Part shown: positions 7,380 through 13,648 of the stretch, in pieces
Numbering within the stretch: the first letter of the stretch is position 1
How the letters are laid out: each line of letters begins with the position of its first letter
NCBI GenBank assembly: GCA_021296165.1
Contig: JAGWAW010000011.1
Coordinates: 1 to 17,937 of the forward strand
From: Nitrosopumilaceae archaeon
GTDB lineage: Archaea > Thermoproteota > Nitrososphaeria > Nitrososphaerales > Nitrosopumilaceae
DNA: 17,937 nucleotides
Reading direction: 5' to 3'
Translations under genes and position numbers: made by a program
The notes under the pieces: model-generated
The model's database searches: none
The model's input: the letters and a program-made list of their open reading frames with translations, nothing else
Told to the model about the DNA's origin: nothing

Positions 7380-8237
7380 TGCCTTTCTGTACTCCACCAA
7401 GTTGTAAAAGTACGAGGCGTTGGTCTGGACCGCCCCGCGCCGGGGGATCTTCAACAGCCCCAGGGACTTGGTGTCCAAGGCTGCCTGCACTGCCCCGCCG
7501 GCAAAGCAGAAGGCCCAGAGCGTATCCCTTTCCCGGATCATGGTGCAGACGAAGGCTCCGCAGAGTATTGCTCCCAGTCCGGTAGTGTCGTATATCTCCT
7601 TGTTGGGAAGCCGTATGCTGTACACCATGCCTTCGTGGTACATGTCTATGTTCTTGCCGTTGGTGCGGATTACCGTCCCGACCCCCATCTTGTTCAGGGC
7701 GCGCAGCCCGGCATCCCCCTCCTGCCCGGTGAGGGCGCTGATCTCGGCCGGGTTTGCCTTCAGCGCATCGGCCCCCTCCAGGCCTGTCTCGGCGGGCACG
7801 ATCCCTATGAGTCCGCCCTCGCCGGCACTCCGCAGCATGCCCTGGGGGTTGAGCAGTACGTACCCCTCCTGGTCGGCCACGCATCCTGCGTCCAGCTCAT
7901 GGTATATGGGAGTGATTATGACGCCGTCCTGCGGTACGCGGCGGACGTCCACCCGGTCGCACTCGTTCAGCAGGTACAGGTCCCTCTTGACGCCGCTTAT
8001 GTGTATCTGGAACCTGGTGGTGGGCAGACCGGACTCGGCCCCCTCCGTCTCTATCCGGGGATCCGCCAAATATGCGGCAGGAAAGTCGGGTCCGAACCGG
8101 GTCTGGAGGCATACGTCTGCACCGAACTCCCGCGCCGTCAGTCCGGAGTAGCAGGCGTCGCCCCCCGGCTGCTCGTGCACGGCGCCCTGCAGGTGCACGG
8201 CGTCGACGGCGCAGTGGGATAGGACGGTGACCCTCAT
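7377..8237 (-). CDS. PfkB-family (ribokinase-like) protein lacking the catalytic Asp
   Basis: The 286-residue protein has the order of a PfkB carbohydrate kinase: MRVTVLSHCAVDAV at the N-terminus, GGDACYSG at 25-32, the Mg/phosphate motif NPAE at 162-165, and the anion-hole signature near the C-terminus. That signature normally reads DTTGAGD with the last Asp as catalytic base. Here residues 217-223 are DTTGLGA, so Ala223 replaces the base. I rechecked the codons and the change is in frame. The substrate-side Asn usually found after GG is Tyr30. The protein is probably a pseudokinase or has another chemistry. Its ATG overlaps the stop of the 37-residue zinc-ribbon gene upstream (ATGA), so the two are probably co-translated. 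Substrate unknown. Confidence 0.82.
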   Translation of the reverse strand: MRVTVLSHCAVDAVHLQGAVHEQPGGDACYSGLTAREFGADVCLQTRFGPDFPAAYLADPRIETEGAESGLPTTRFQIHISGVKRDLYLLNECDRVDVRRVPQDGVIITPIYHELDAGCVADQEGYVLLNPQGMLRSAGEGGLIGIVPAETGLEGADALKANPAEISALTGQEGDAGLRALNKMGVGTVIRTNGKNIDMYHEGMVYSIRLPNKEIYDTTGLGAILCGAFVCTMIRERDTLWAFCFAGGAVQAALDTKSLGLLKIPRRGAVQTNASYFYNLVEYRKA

Positions 8238-8347
8238 CCCCTCTTGGAGTTGCGGTTTGTATCGGCGCAGTCGGCGCACAATATGCTGCCATTCACCACG
8301 GATATCTCCGTGTTGGAGGTGAAGCAGCCGTGGCACAGTCCCATCAT
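8234..8347 (-). CDS. 37-residue zinc-ribbon micro-protein
   Basis: Read on the minus strand, this short frame encodes MMGLCHGCFTSNTEISV and continues to a second pair, LCADCAD, ending in a basic tail. The Cys5-x2-Cys8 and Cys24-x2-Cys27 pairs form a minimal zinc ribbon. The stop overlaps the start of the PfkB-family gene (ATGA), typical of coupled genes. A TATA box is centred about 28 bases before the first ATG, so this is probably the first gene of a leaderless transcript. A longer overlapping frame exists on this strand but shows no family pattern and lacks these cysteine pairs. Function unknown; it may bind nucleic acid or the partner protein. Confidence 0.7.
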   Translation of the reverse strand: MMGLCHGCFTSNTEISVVNGSILCADCADTNRNSKRG

Positions 8348-8370
8348 GGTGTGGGGGAGGCTGCATCTGG

Positions 8371-8380
8371 TTAATATTTT
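8371..8380 (-). promoter_or_regulatory. TATA box for zinc-ribbon/PfkB-family operon
   Basis: AAAATATTAA on the minus strand is centred about 28 bases before the ATG at 8347. It is only about 13 bases from the TATA box facing the other way, so the two promoters cannot easily be occupied together. Confidence 0.6.
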
Positions 8381-8392
8381 TGCCGCCTGCGC

Positions 8393-8399
8393 GTATATG
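8393..8399 (+). promoter_or_regulatory. TATA box for the 56-residue CxxC gene
   Basis: GTATATG is centred 26 bases before the ATG at 8422 on the plus strand. It decides the start among several closely spaced in-frame ATGs (8416, 8422, 8428). Confidence 0.5.
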
Positions 8400-8421
8400 T
8401 GGAGACGGCTGCCGTATGTGG

Positions 8422-8592
8422 ATGCGGATGCGATGCTCGCTGTGTGGCATGACGTTTGACGACGCCGATCCGCTCATACTATACAGGAAGAGGCGGCACG
8501 AGTCCTGGCATGTCCCCTCCACAACATACCGACGGAACGCGATCTGGGGAAGCGTGTTGTGGATCCCGCTGGGGGATAATCCTGAAAAATGA
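8422..8592 (+). CDS. 56-residue CxxC micro-protein
   Basis: I do not recognise a named family. The frame starts MRMRCSLCGMTFDDADPLI, has one Cys-x2-Cys pair at residues 5 and 8 and two histidines further on (RRHESWH), giving possible zinc-finger-like spacing. The C-terminal half is rich in aromatic and Arg residues (TTYRRNAIWGSVLW). It is divergent from the 37-residue zinc-ribbon gene across a 74-base double promoter and converges on radA with an 8-base gap. Support for a real gene comes from the TATA spacing, the CxxC motif and the compact fit between neighbours. In-frame ATGs at 8416 and 8428 are alternatives. Confidence 0.55.
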   Translation: MRMRCSLCGMTFDDADPLILYRKRRHESWHVPSTTYRRNAIWGSVLWIPLGDNPEK

Positions 8593-8598
8593 AAAATG
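8583..8598 (-). terminator. T-tract terminator for radA
   Basis: On the minus strand, just past the radA TAG stop, two T5 runs occur as ATTTTTCATTTTTCA. Oligo-T runs are the usual archaeal intrinsic termination signal. The same layout, two T-runs separated by CA, follows the DUF2024 gene. Confidence 0.55.
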
Positions 8599-8600
8599 GG

Positions 8601-9662
8601 CTAGTTGCCCGTGTCGGGAGTCCCCGCGTCGGTCGCGTCCCCTGGGCCGTCGGTGGGTGGGGCCGGGTCGGCCTTCGCCTTTCTGGCCTTCTTGGCCTTT
8701 GGATCCTCGGGGTCGATGACGCCCGCCTCTCCGATGCCGAAGATGACCTCTTCTTCTGGATGGTGCGGACTGTCGACCATCCGGGCTATCCTCTTCTTGC
8801 CGGACTTTTTGAAGTAGATCCGGTAGGTACTGGTGTGCGCCACCACGTTGCCTCCTATGGGCTTTGTGGGGTCGCCGAAGAAGACGTCCGGGGAGGACAT
8901 GACCTGGTTGGTGGCGACGGCGGCGCAGTTGTACGCCTCGGCTATGCGGACTAGGAGGTGGACGAAGTGGTTGAGCCTCTGCTGCCTCTCAGAGAGGGTG
9001 CCCCGTCCCAGGTACTCGGACCTGAAGAGGCCCACCGCCGAGTCGGCCACCAGCAGTTTTATGTTGCTCTCCCTGATTATGGCGCCTGCCTCCTCCAGTA
9101 TCAGGACCTGGTGGGAGCTGTTGTAGGCCCTGGCCACCACTATGTTGTCCAGCACCCTTTGGGGATCCATGCCGTTGGCCTTGGCGATCGAGACGATCCT
9201 TTCGGGACGGAACGTGTTCTCGGAGTCCATGTACAGGACTCCGCCCCCAAGTCCGCCCTCTTCCCGGCTCTTCTGCACCATGACGCAGAGGGTGTGGCAG
9301 AACTGCGTCTTGCCGCATCCGAACTCGCCGTACACCTCGGTGAGGGCCTGCGTTTCGATTCCGCCGTCAAAGAGGGTGTCGAGGCACTCTGTTCCGGTGG
9401 TGATCTTTCCTATCTCCTGCCGGCGCTTGTAGATGTCAGAGGCGCTGACAAAGTCCTGGGACAGGACGCCGCCGTCGGCCAGGTACTGCCTCGCCTTGTT
9501 GACCAGCTTCTCGGTGGAGTCTTTCTCCATGCCCGTTATGTCGGAGATCTCCACCGGTCCCCGCACAACCAGGTCCATCATGTTGTGCACTCCGGCGTCG
9601 GTCAGCTTCCGCGCGGTCACCGGTCCGACGCCTTCAAGACTGTCTAATCTTATGTCTTCCAT
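8601..9662 (-). CDS. radA: DNA repair and recombination protein RadA
   Basis: RadA is the archaeal RecA/Rad51 recombinase that forms filaments on single-stranded DNA and carries out ATP-dependent strand exchange. The N-terminal helix-hairpin-helix domain covers about residues 4-62 (LEGVGPVTARKL). The subunit-interface FxxA motif is FVSA at 71-74. Walker A is GEFGCGKT at 112-119, with Cys116 where Ser is usual, and Walker B is LLVADS at 203-208. The DNA-binding L2 region is at 253-278, after ATNQVM. The core ends near residue 318; a tail of about 35 residues follows, first Lys-rich then Pro/Asp/Gly-rich. The ATG is about 27 bases from its TATA box. The protein is complete at 353 residues. Confidence 0.97.
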   Translation of the reverse strand: MEDIRLDSLEGVGPVTARKLTDAGVHNMMDLVVRGPVEISDITGMEKDSTEKLVNKARQYLADGGVLSQDFVSASDIYKRRQEIGKITTGTECLDTLFDGGIETQALTEVYGEFGCGKTQFCHTLCVMVQKSREEGGLGGGVLYMDSENTFRPERIVSIAKANGMDPQRVLDNIVVARAYNSSHQVLILEEAGAIIRESNIKLLVADSAVGLFRSEYLGRGTLSERQQRLNHFVHLLVRIAEAYNCAAVATNQVMSSPDVFFGDPTKPIGGNVVAHTSTYRIYFKKSGKKRIARMVDSPHHPEEEVIFGIGEAGVIDPEDPKAKKARKAKADPAPPTDGPGDATDAGTPDTGN

Positions 9663-9669
9663 TGCTTGG

Positions 9670-9720
9670 TGTACGGTACATTAACCATATAAACCTTGCA
9701 CTTTGGTACATAAGTACCAA
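9670..9720. promoter_or_regulatory. radA promoter with GTAC palindromes around the TATA box
   Basis: The radA TATA box (TTTATATG, minus strand, 9686-9693) is centred about 27 bases before the ATG. Palindromes with GTAC cores flank it: TGTAC-G-GTACA at 9670-9680, over the expected transcription start, and TTGGTAC-ATAA-GTACCAA at 9703-9720, upstream of the TATA box. Both contain GGTACAT, 30 bases apart, about three helical turns. This is the layout expected for a repressor or activator site; the protein is unknown. Confidence 0.5.
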
Positions 9721-9775
9721 TAATCCCGGCTGGCCCCCTAGGCGGGCTACGCGCCAGGTCTTGGCTCCGTCGCCG

Positions 9776-9781
9776 TTATAA
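9776..9781 (+). promoter_or_regulatory. TATA box for the multi-pass membrane protein gene
   Basis: TTATAA in GC-rich surroundings is centred about 27 bases before the TTG at 9806. An in-frame TTG at 9800 is also possible but would be only about 21 bases away. Confidence 0.45.
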
Positions 9782-9805
9782 GCGCCCGCCCGCGCCCCGT
9801 TGCGG

Positions 9806-10450
9806 TTGGAAGCGTATCTGGAACTGGCCCTGAACGTGGCCGGCTTTGCAGTGGGCCTGTGCATAGGCGTGATGTCGGCCATCGGGTACAGGAACACGGC
9901 CAGCCCCACACTGCTGCGGCTGTCGATGGCGTTCATATCGATAAGCGTCGGATTCTTGGCGGTGTGGGTGGGGTATGCCTTGGAGCTGCTGCCCTCGGGC
10001 CCCGGCGGGCCGGGATGGTGGCTGGAGACGCTGGGCGTGGGGGTGCAGACCCTCGGCTACTTCTTCATAGCGTTCTCGCACGGCCTCAAGTCGTTCTTCC
10101 CTAAGTCCCGCTACCTCCGGGGAGTGGGGGCGTTTCCGCTGTTTTTGGTCTCGACGGTTCAGCTGAACCACATACTCCGCTCGGTGTCGTTCATACTGCT
10201 GGTGTATGCGGCCATCGAGACCATCCTCTCGTATGTGGAGAGCCGCAACCGGGGGGCGGTCTCGGTGGCTGCTGGCTTGGCGATGCTGGCACTGGGCGAG
10301 TTTCTGGGGTGGTACTCGGCGGTGTTTCCCGAGTCGCTGCTGTATCCGGTCTCGCTGGTGATCAAGATCGCCGGGTTGGTGGCCCTCTTCCTGCCGGTGA
10401 GCCGCATACCCTTCCGGCGCATTCGCTTTGATCCCGGCCCGGCTGGGTAA
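9806..10450 (+). CDS. Multi-pass membrane protein, unknown function
   Basis: No family is recognised. The 214-residue protein is hydrophobic with about six or seven likely membrane helices: near residues 5-25, 33-55, 70-88, 105-125, 128-140, 152-170 and 177-195. Short polar links lie between them (for example KSFFPKSRYLRG), and the C-terminus is basic (RIPFRRIRF). There is no clear catalytic motif, heme-binding His pair or signal peptide. It is transcribed away from radA, with 143 bases between them holding both promoters. A TTG start at 9806 is chosen from TATA spacing; TTG at 9800 would add two residues. Its stop is followed after 71 bases by a winged-helix gene on the same strand. Confidence 0.7.
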   Translation: MEAYLELALNVAGFAVGLCIGVMSAIGYRNTASPTLLRLSMAFISISVGFLAVWVGYALELLPSGPGGPGWWLETLGVGVQTLGYFFIAFSHGLKSFFPKSRYLRGVGAFPLFLVSTVQLNHILRSVSFILLVYAAIETILSYVESRNRGAVSVAAGLAMLALGEFLGWYSAVFPESLLYPVSLVIKIAGLVALFLPVSRIPFRRIRFDPGPAG

Positions 10451-10464
10451 GATCACTTTGATGC

Positions 10465-10479
10465 TTTGGTTTATCCAAA
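10465..10479. repeat. TTTGG-CCAAA inverted repeat before the winged-helix gene
   Basis: TTTGG and CCAAA flank a 5-base TTTAT centre. It sits just upstream of the TATA-like element (10492-10499) of the winged-helix gene, so it could be an autoregulatory operator. Arms of five bases are short and chance is possible. Confidence 0.3.
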
Positions 10480-10491
10480 TTGATATCGCCT

Positions 10492-10499
10492 GATACATA
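10492..10499 (+). promoter_or_regulatory. TATA-like element for the winged-helix gene
   Basis: GATACATA is centred 26-27 bases before the ATG at 10522. It supports that start over the in-frame TTG at 10480, which would add 14 residues lying on top of the promoter. Confidence 0.4.
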
Positions 10500-10521
10500 C
10501 ACCCGCTGCAATGCTGGTGTG

Positions 10522-10779
10522 ATGGCAGTGTATAGGACCCGCGTGCGCCTCATAGGGGAGATAATGTCGTACGCCGAGGTGGGTGCGTCGGTGTCGGATA
10601 TGGCCCGGCGGGCGGGCGCCTCGTACTATCGGGTGTCCAGCCTGCTGAGGACTTTGGCGTGTCAGGGGCTGGTGGAGCGGGCCGGGGAGACGTACAGGAT
10701 CAGCCCCCGGGGCCGGGACTTTTTGCGGGAGTACCAGACGTTCCGGCAATACTCGGAGAGTATAGGCATGACAGTCTGA
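10522..10779 (+). CDS. Small archaeal winged-helix DNA-binding protein
   Basis: The 85-residue protein is essentially one winged helix-turn-helix domain. RTRVRLIGEIMSYAEVG forms helix 1, SVSDMARRAGASYYRVSSLL gives helices 2 and 3, and LVERAGETYRISPRGRDFL makes the wing and last helix. It resembles the short HTH_45-type archaeal regulators that consist of little else. No ligand-binding domain is present. The ATG at 10522 has a TATA-like element at the expected distance. It follows the membrane protein gene on the same strand and converges on the membrane/zinc-ribbon gene, 7 bases apart. Target unknown; a small palindrome upstream could be its own operator. Confidence 0.75.
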   Translation: MAVYRTRVRLIGEIMSYAEVGASVSDMARRAGASYYRVSSLLRTLACQGLVERAGETYRISPRGRDFLREYQTFRQYSESIGMTV

Positions 10780-10786
10780 GGATCCC

Positions 10787-11032
10787 CTATGCGCCGGAGT
10801 CGCCGCACTGGGGGCACTCGGCTCCGGTTATGGCCGAGCCGCACTCGGCGCAGACGCCCTTGCCGATCTGGGAGAGTACGTCGCGCTGTCGCCGCTCGCT
10901 GTACCACTTTATGCCTAAGAAGACGGCCGCCGCTATGGCGATGGCATACGCGGGAGCGACGAAGGGCACCATCCCCGCCGCCAGCAGGCCCACGCCGGCC
11001 ACCAGTATGCCGTCCCGCCTCTCGAATCTCAA
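10787..11032 (-). CDS. Membrane protein with C-terminal zinc ribbon
   Basis: This 81-residue protein has two hydrophobic helices, about residues 9-26 and 28-43, then a basic stretch (KWYSERRQR) and a zinc ribbon with Cys61-x2-Cys64 and Cys73-x2-Cys76. This layout fits a small membrane protein with a cytosolic zinc ribbon; the function is unknown. The start is a TTG at 11032, 27 bases from a TATA element, so it is probably leaderless. It is divergent from hppA, with about 190 bases between them, and convergent with the winged-helix gene. Confidence 0.75.
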   Translation of the reverse strand: MRFERRDGILVAGVGLLAAGMVPFVAPAYAIAIAAAVFLGIKWYSERRQRDVLSQIGKGVCAECGSAITGAECPQCGDSGA

Positions 11033-11056
11033 CGGGCACGGAGAGGGCCCGCCCCG

Positions 11057-11062
11057 TTAAAT
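11057..11062 (-). promoter_or_regulatory. TATA box for the membrane/zinc-ribbon gene
   Basis: ATTTAA on the minus strand is centred about 27 bases before the TTG at 11032. The AT-rich block stands out in GC-rich sequence and supports TTG as the real start. Confidence 0.5.
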
Positions 11063-11191
11063 GTGTGGGGCTCGGCTGTCTGTCCATCTCATCGAATCGT
11101 CACTCTAACTCCTCCTCATCGCCCCACCGTGCGGCGGGCCTGCCGGTATTTTTGGGGTGCGGCCCGGGGGCGACGAGGATGCGCATTTGGG

Positions 11192-11199
11192 TTTATATT
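11192..11199 (+). promoter_or_regulatory. TATA box for hppA
   Basis: TTTATATT is centred about 30 bases before the ATG at 11225. It lies inside the longer open frame that begins at 11063, so that upstream start cannot be right if this promoter is used. Confidence 0.65.
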
Positions 11200-11224
11200 T
11201 ACGCGTCCGGCCCCCGAACCCGCC

Positions 11225-13258
11225 ATGATGCCGGAACTGCTGCCCATAGGAGCGGGTGTCGCGTCTATACTGGTGGCCGCCGGCCTGGCGGCGTGGATTA
11301 CCCGGCAGGATCCCGGCACCCCGCAGATGATGGAGATATCCGACGCGGTGCGGGTGGGCGCCGCAGCGTTCCTGAGGCGGGAGATGAAGATAATCGTGCC
11401 GGTGGCCATAGGGCTGGCCGTCATCATAGGCGCGTTTCTGGAGGTCTCCAACGGGATAGCGTTTGCGGTGGGCGCGGCGCTCTCGGCGGTGGCCGGCCTC
11501 ATATCCCTGAAGATAACGGTAAAGGCCGCCGTCCGGGCGGCGAACCTGAGCGGCCAGGGGCTGGGCAGCACGTTTGTGATGGCGTTCCGGGGCGGGGCCA
11601 CCGTCGGCCTGGCCGTACCCGCCATGGCGCTGCTGGCGATAGCCGGCTTGTACATGCTGTATCCGGATCCCATCACAATAGCGGGGGTGGGCATAGGGGC
11701 CAGCCTCATAGCCCTCTTTATCCGCATAGGGGGCGGCATATTCACCAAGGCTGCCGACATGGGCGCCGACCTGGTGGGCAAGGTGGAGGCCAACATCCCC
11801 GAGGATGACCCGCGCAACCCCGCCACCATAGCGGACAACGTGGGGGACAACGTCGGGGACGCGGCGGGCATGGGCTCGGACATCTACGAGTCGTACATAG
11901 TCACCATACTGGCGTCGCTGCTGATCGCGGCGCTCATAGGGGCCCCGGACCTCTTCATGTACCCGATACTGGTGGGGGCCTCGGGCATGATAGCGTCCAT
12001 AATCGGCGTGGTGATAGTGCGGGGCCGTAACATCACCGATGTGATGGCTCCGCTCAACCTCTCGTTCTACGTGGCCGCGGCCATAGCCATAGCCCTGAAC
12101 TTTGTATTCGTGACGCAGTTCGTGGAGGGGGAGGCCGGCTACGCGCTGTTCGGCTCAACCGTGGTAGGTGTGCTGTTGGTTCCGGTGATACAGAAGATAA
12201 CCGACCGCTACACCAGCTACAAGTTCGGTCCGGTCAACGAGATCGCCGAATCGGCCAAGTGGGGGTACGCCTCGCTCACCCTGATGGGGATAATCAAGGG
12301 ACTGCAGTCGACGGGACCGTTCATGATTGCCCTGGTGACTGCGATCATCATCTCGTATGCGGTCTCCTCGGCGGCGGCGCCGGAGGGCGCCGACCCGGTC
12401 CTGTACGGCATATTCGGGACGTCCCTGACGGCCATGGCCATGCTGAGCCTGGCGGGGATAGTGCTGAGCATAGACGCGTTCGGACCCATAGCCGACAATG
12501 CCGGGGGGATAGTGGAGATGACCGGAATGGGCGAGGAGAACCGCAAGGTCACCGACGAGATAGACGCGGTGGGGAACACCACCAAGGCCGTCACCAAGGG
12601 GTTTGCCATAGCTAGCGCCGCCTTGGCGGCCCTGGCCATGATACAGGCCTTCCAGTTCGAGGCAGCCCATGTCTTCGAGGGCATACTGGACTTGGACTAC
12701 TCGCTGACCAACCCCGCCGTGGTCATAGGACTGATAGTCGGGGGCCTGTTGCCGTTCATCATCACGGGCCAGCTCATAAACGGCGTCTCGCGGGCGGCCG
12801 GCAAGATGGTAGATGAGGTGCGTCGGCAGTTCAAGGAGAGCCCGGGCATACTCACCGGCGAGACAAAGCCCGACTATGCCAGGTGTGTGGACATTGCCAC
12901 GGTGGCCTCGATACGGGAGCTGTGGAAGTCCGCCATCATAGCAATCGTATCCCCGATAGCACTGGGCGTGCTGATGGGGCCCACTGCGGTGGCCGGCCTG
13001 CTGATGGGCTCGGTGGTCACGGGCATATTCTTGGCGTACCACTTGGCCAACACGGGCGGCGCCTGGGACAACGCCAAGAAGCTGGTGGAGATGCGCGGCG
13101 AGAAGGGCAGCGAGCAGCACAAGGTGGCCGTGGTGGGCGACATCATAGGCGACCCCTACAAGGACACCGCCGGCCCGGCCCTGAACACGGTGATAAAGCT
13201 GCTCAACACGGTGGCCATAGTGTTCGTCTCCGCCTTCGTGGCTATACTGGTGCTGTAG
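11225..13258 (+). CDS. hppA: Membrane-bound ion-pumping pyrophosphatase, K+-independent H+ type
   Basis: This protein couples hydrolysis of pyrophosphate, a by-product of biosynthesis, to ion transport across the membrane. The 677-residue product has about 16 hydrophobic segments, as expected. The active site is plain: the FTKAADMGADLVGK motif from Phe173, with Asp178 and Asp182, then EDDPRNP and DNVGDNVGDAAGMGSD. A second acidic cluster is in the C-terminal quarter (VVGDIIGDPYKDTAGPA). The K+-dependence site GNTT-K-A has Lys454 and Thr457, the residues of K+-independent H+ pumps; K+-dependent enzymes have Ala at the first position. Pumped ion is therefore inferred to be H+. Start ATG at 11225 follows the TATA box; ATG 11228 is next. 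No terminator-like T-tract follows. Confidence 0.96.
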   Translation: MMPELLPIGAGVASILVAAGLAAWITRQDPGTPQMMEISDAVRVGAAAFLRREMKIIVPVAIGLAVIIGAFLEVSNGIAFAVGAALSAVAGLISLKITVKAAVRAANLSGQGLGSTFVMAFRGGATVGLAVPAMALLAIAGLYMLYPDPITIAGVGIGASLIALFIRIGGGIFTKAADMGADLVGKVEANIPEDDPRNPATIADNVGDNVGDAAGMGSDIYESYIVTILASLLIAALIGAPDLFMYPILVGASGMIASIIGVVIVRGRNITDVMAPLNLSFYVAAAIAIALNFVFVTQFVEGEAGYALFGSTVVGVLLVPVIQKITDRYTSYKFGPVNEIAESAKWGYASLTLMGIIKGLQSTGPFMIALVTAIIISYAVSSAAAPEGADPVLYGIFGTSLTAMAMLSLAGIVLSIDAFGPIADNAGGIVEMTGMGEENRKVTDEIDAVGNTTKAVTKGFAIASAALAALAMIQAFQFEAAHVFEGILDLDYSLTNPAVVIGLIVGGLLPFIITGQLINGVSRAAGKMVDEVRRQFKESPGILTGETKPDYARCVDIATVASIRELWKSAIIAIVSPIALGVLMGPTAVAGLLMGSVVTGIFLAYHLANTGGAWDNAKKLVEMRGEKGSEQHKVAVVGDIIGDPYKDTAGPALNTVIKLLNTVAIVFVSAFVAILVL

Positions 13259-13316
13259 TGTAGCTCGGCGGGAAGCGGGCTGCGTGCAGAGGGGATCGGC
13301 GAACCCTGATTCCAGA

Positions 13317-13331
13317 CGGCCCAGGGGGCCG
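13317..13331. repeat. GC-rich 6-base hairpin after hppA
   Basis: CGGCCC and GGGCCG flank a 3-base loop about 60 bases past the hppA stop. On the plus strand the following sequence is A-rich rather than T-rich, so it is not a standard terminator for hppA. It could stabilise the 3' end of either convergent message. Confidence 0.3.
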
Positions 13332-13339
13332 CCGCTCAT

Positions 13340-13357
13340 AAAAAAATGAAAAAAGAC
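13340..13357 (-). terminator. T-tract terminator for the DUF2024 gene
   Basis: On the minus strand, directly after the DUF2024 stop, come T6 and T7 runs separated by CA (TTTTTTCATTTTTTT). This is a strong archaeal oligo-T termination signal and matches the paired T-runs after radA. Confidence 0.65.
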
Positions 13358-13358
13358 C

Positions 13359-13616
13359 TCAGGGGCAGCCCTGCATCTTCTGTATGAAGTAGCCCTTCTC
13401 TTGGATGGCCTGTGCGACAGGCTCGGGGGCGCCTTGGGTGTGGCAGAACTGGCACTCGTTGGTGGTCATGACCGCGTCGTTCTCGCCTATGGATGCGAGC
13501 CACTCCTTGCCATACGCGATGGCCTTCTGGTGGTCCTTCTCACCGGTGATGACGTCAAAGTGCATGGTGTGGCCGTCGGCCGCCCTCACGTAGGTGTCGT
13601 AGACGTGAATGTCCAT
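13359..13616 (-). CDS. DUF2024 family protein
   Basis: This 85-residue protein fits the DUF2024 family, small single-domain proteins of unknown function. It opens MDIHVYDTYVRAADGHTMHF and continues VITGEKDHQKAIAYGKEWL, the family's usual pattern. Cys55-x2-Cys58-His59 (NECQFCHTQ) in the second half could bind metal, and Cys84 is near the C-terminus. A longer frame upstream in the same phase overlaps the JAMM gene and shows no family sequence. The ATG at 13616 is about 25 bases from a TATA element. The JAMM gene ends 32 bases upstream on the same strand. Family is fairly certain; the role is not known. Confidence 0.85.
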   Translation of the reverse strand: MDIHVYDTYVRAADGHTMHFDVITGEKDHQKAIAYGKEWLASIGENDAVMTTNECQFCHTQGAPEPVAQAIQEKGYFIQKMQGCP

Positions 13617-13635
13617 GGCCGAGCCATCCCGGACG

Positions 13636-13645
13636 GCATATTTAG
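13636..13645 (-). promoter_or_regulatory. TATA box for the DUF2024 gene
   Basis: CTAAATATGC on the minus strand is centred about 25 bases before the ATG at 13616. It lies just past the stop of the JAMM gene, so DUF2024 can be expressed on its own. Confidence 0.55.
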
Positions 13646-13648
13646 ACC

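Noticed and set aside
11063..11224. N-terminal extension of hppA to an upstream ATG
   Set aside because: The added 54 residues are not membrane-pyrophosphatase-like, and the TATA box sits inside this stretch.
13317..13331. GC hairpin as an intrinsic terminator of hppA
   Set aside because: No U-run follows on the plus strand; the nearby A-run is the T-tract of the opposing gene. Kept only as an inverted repeat.
12155..13339. A 394-residue antisense frame in hppA
   Set aside because: His/Arg/Gly-rich shadow without motifs; hppA is certain.
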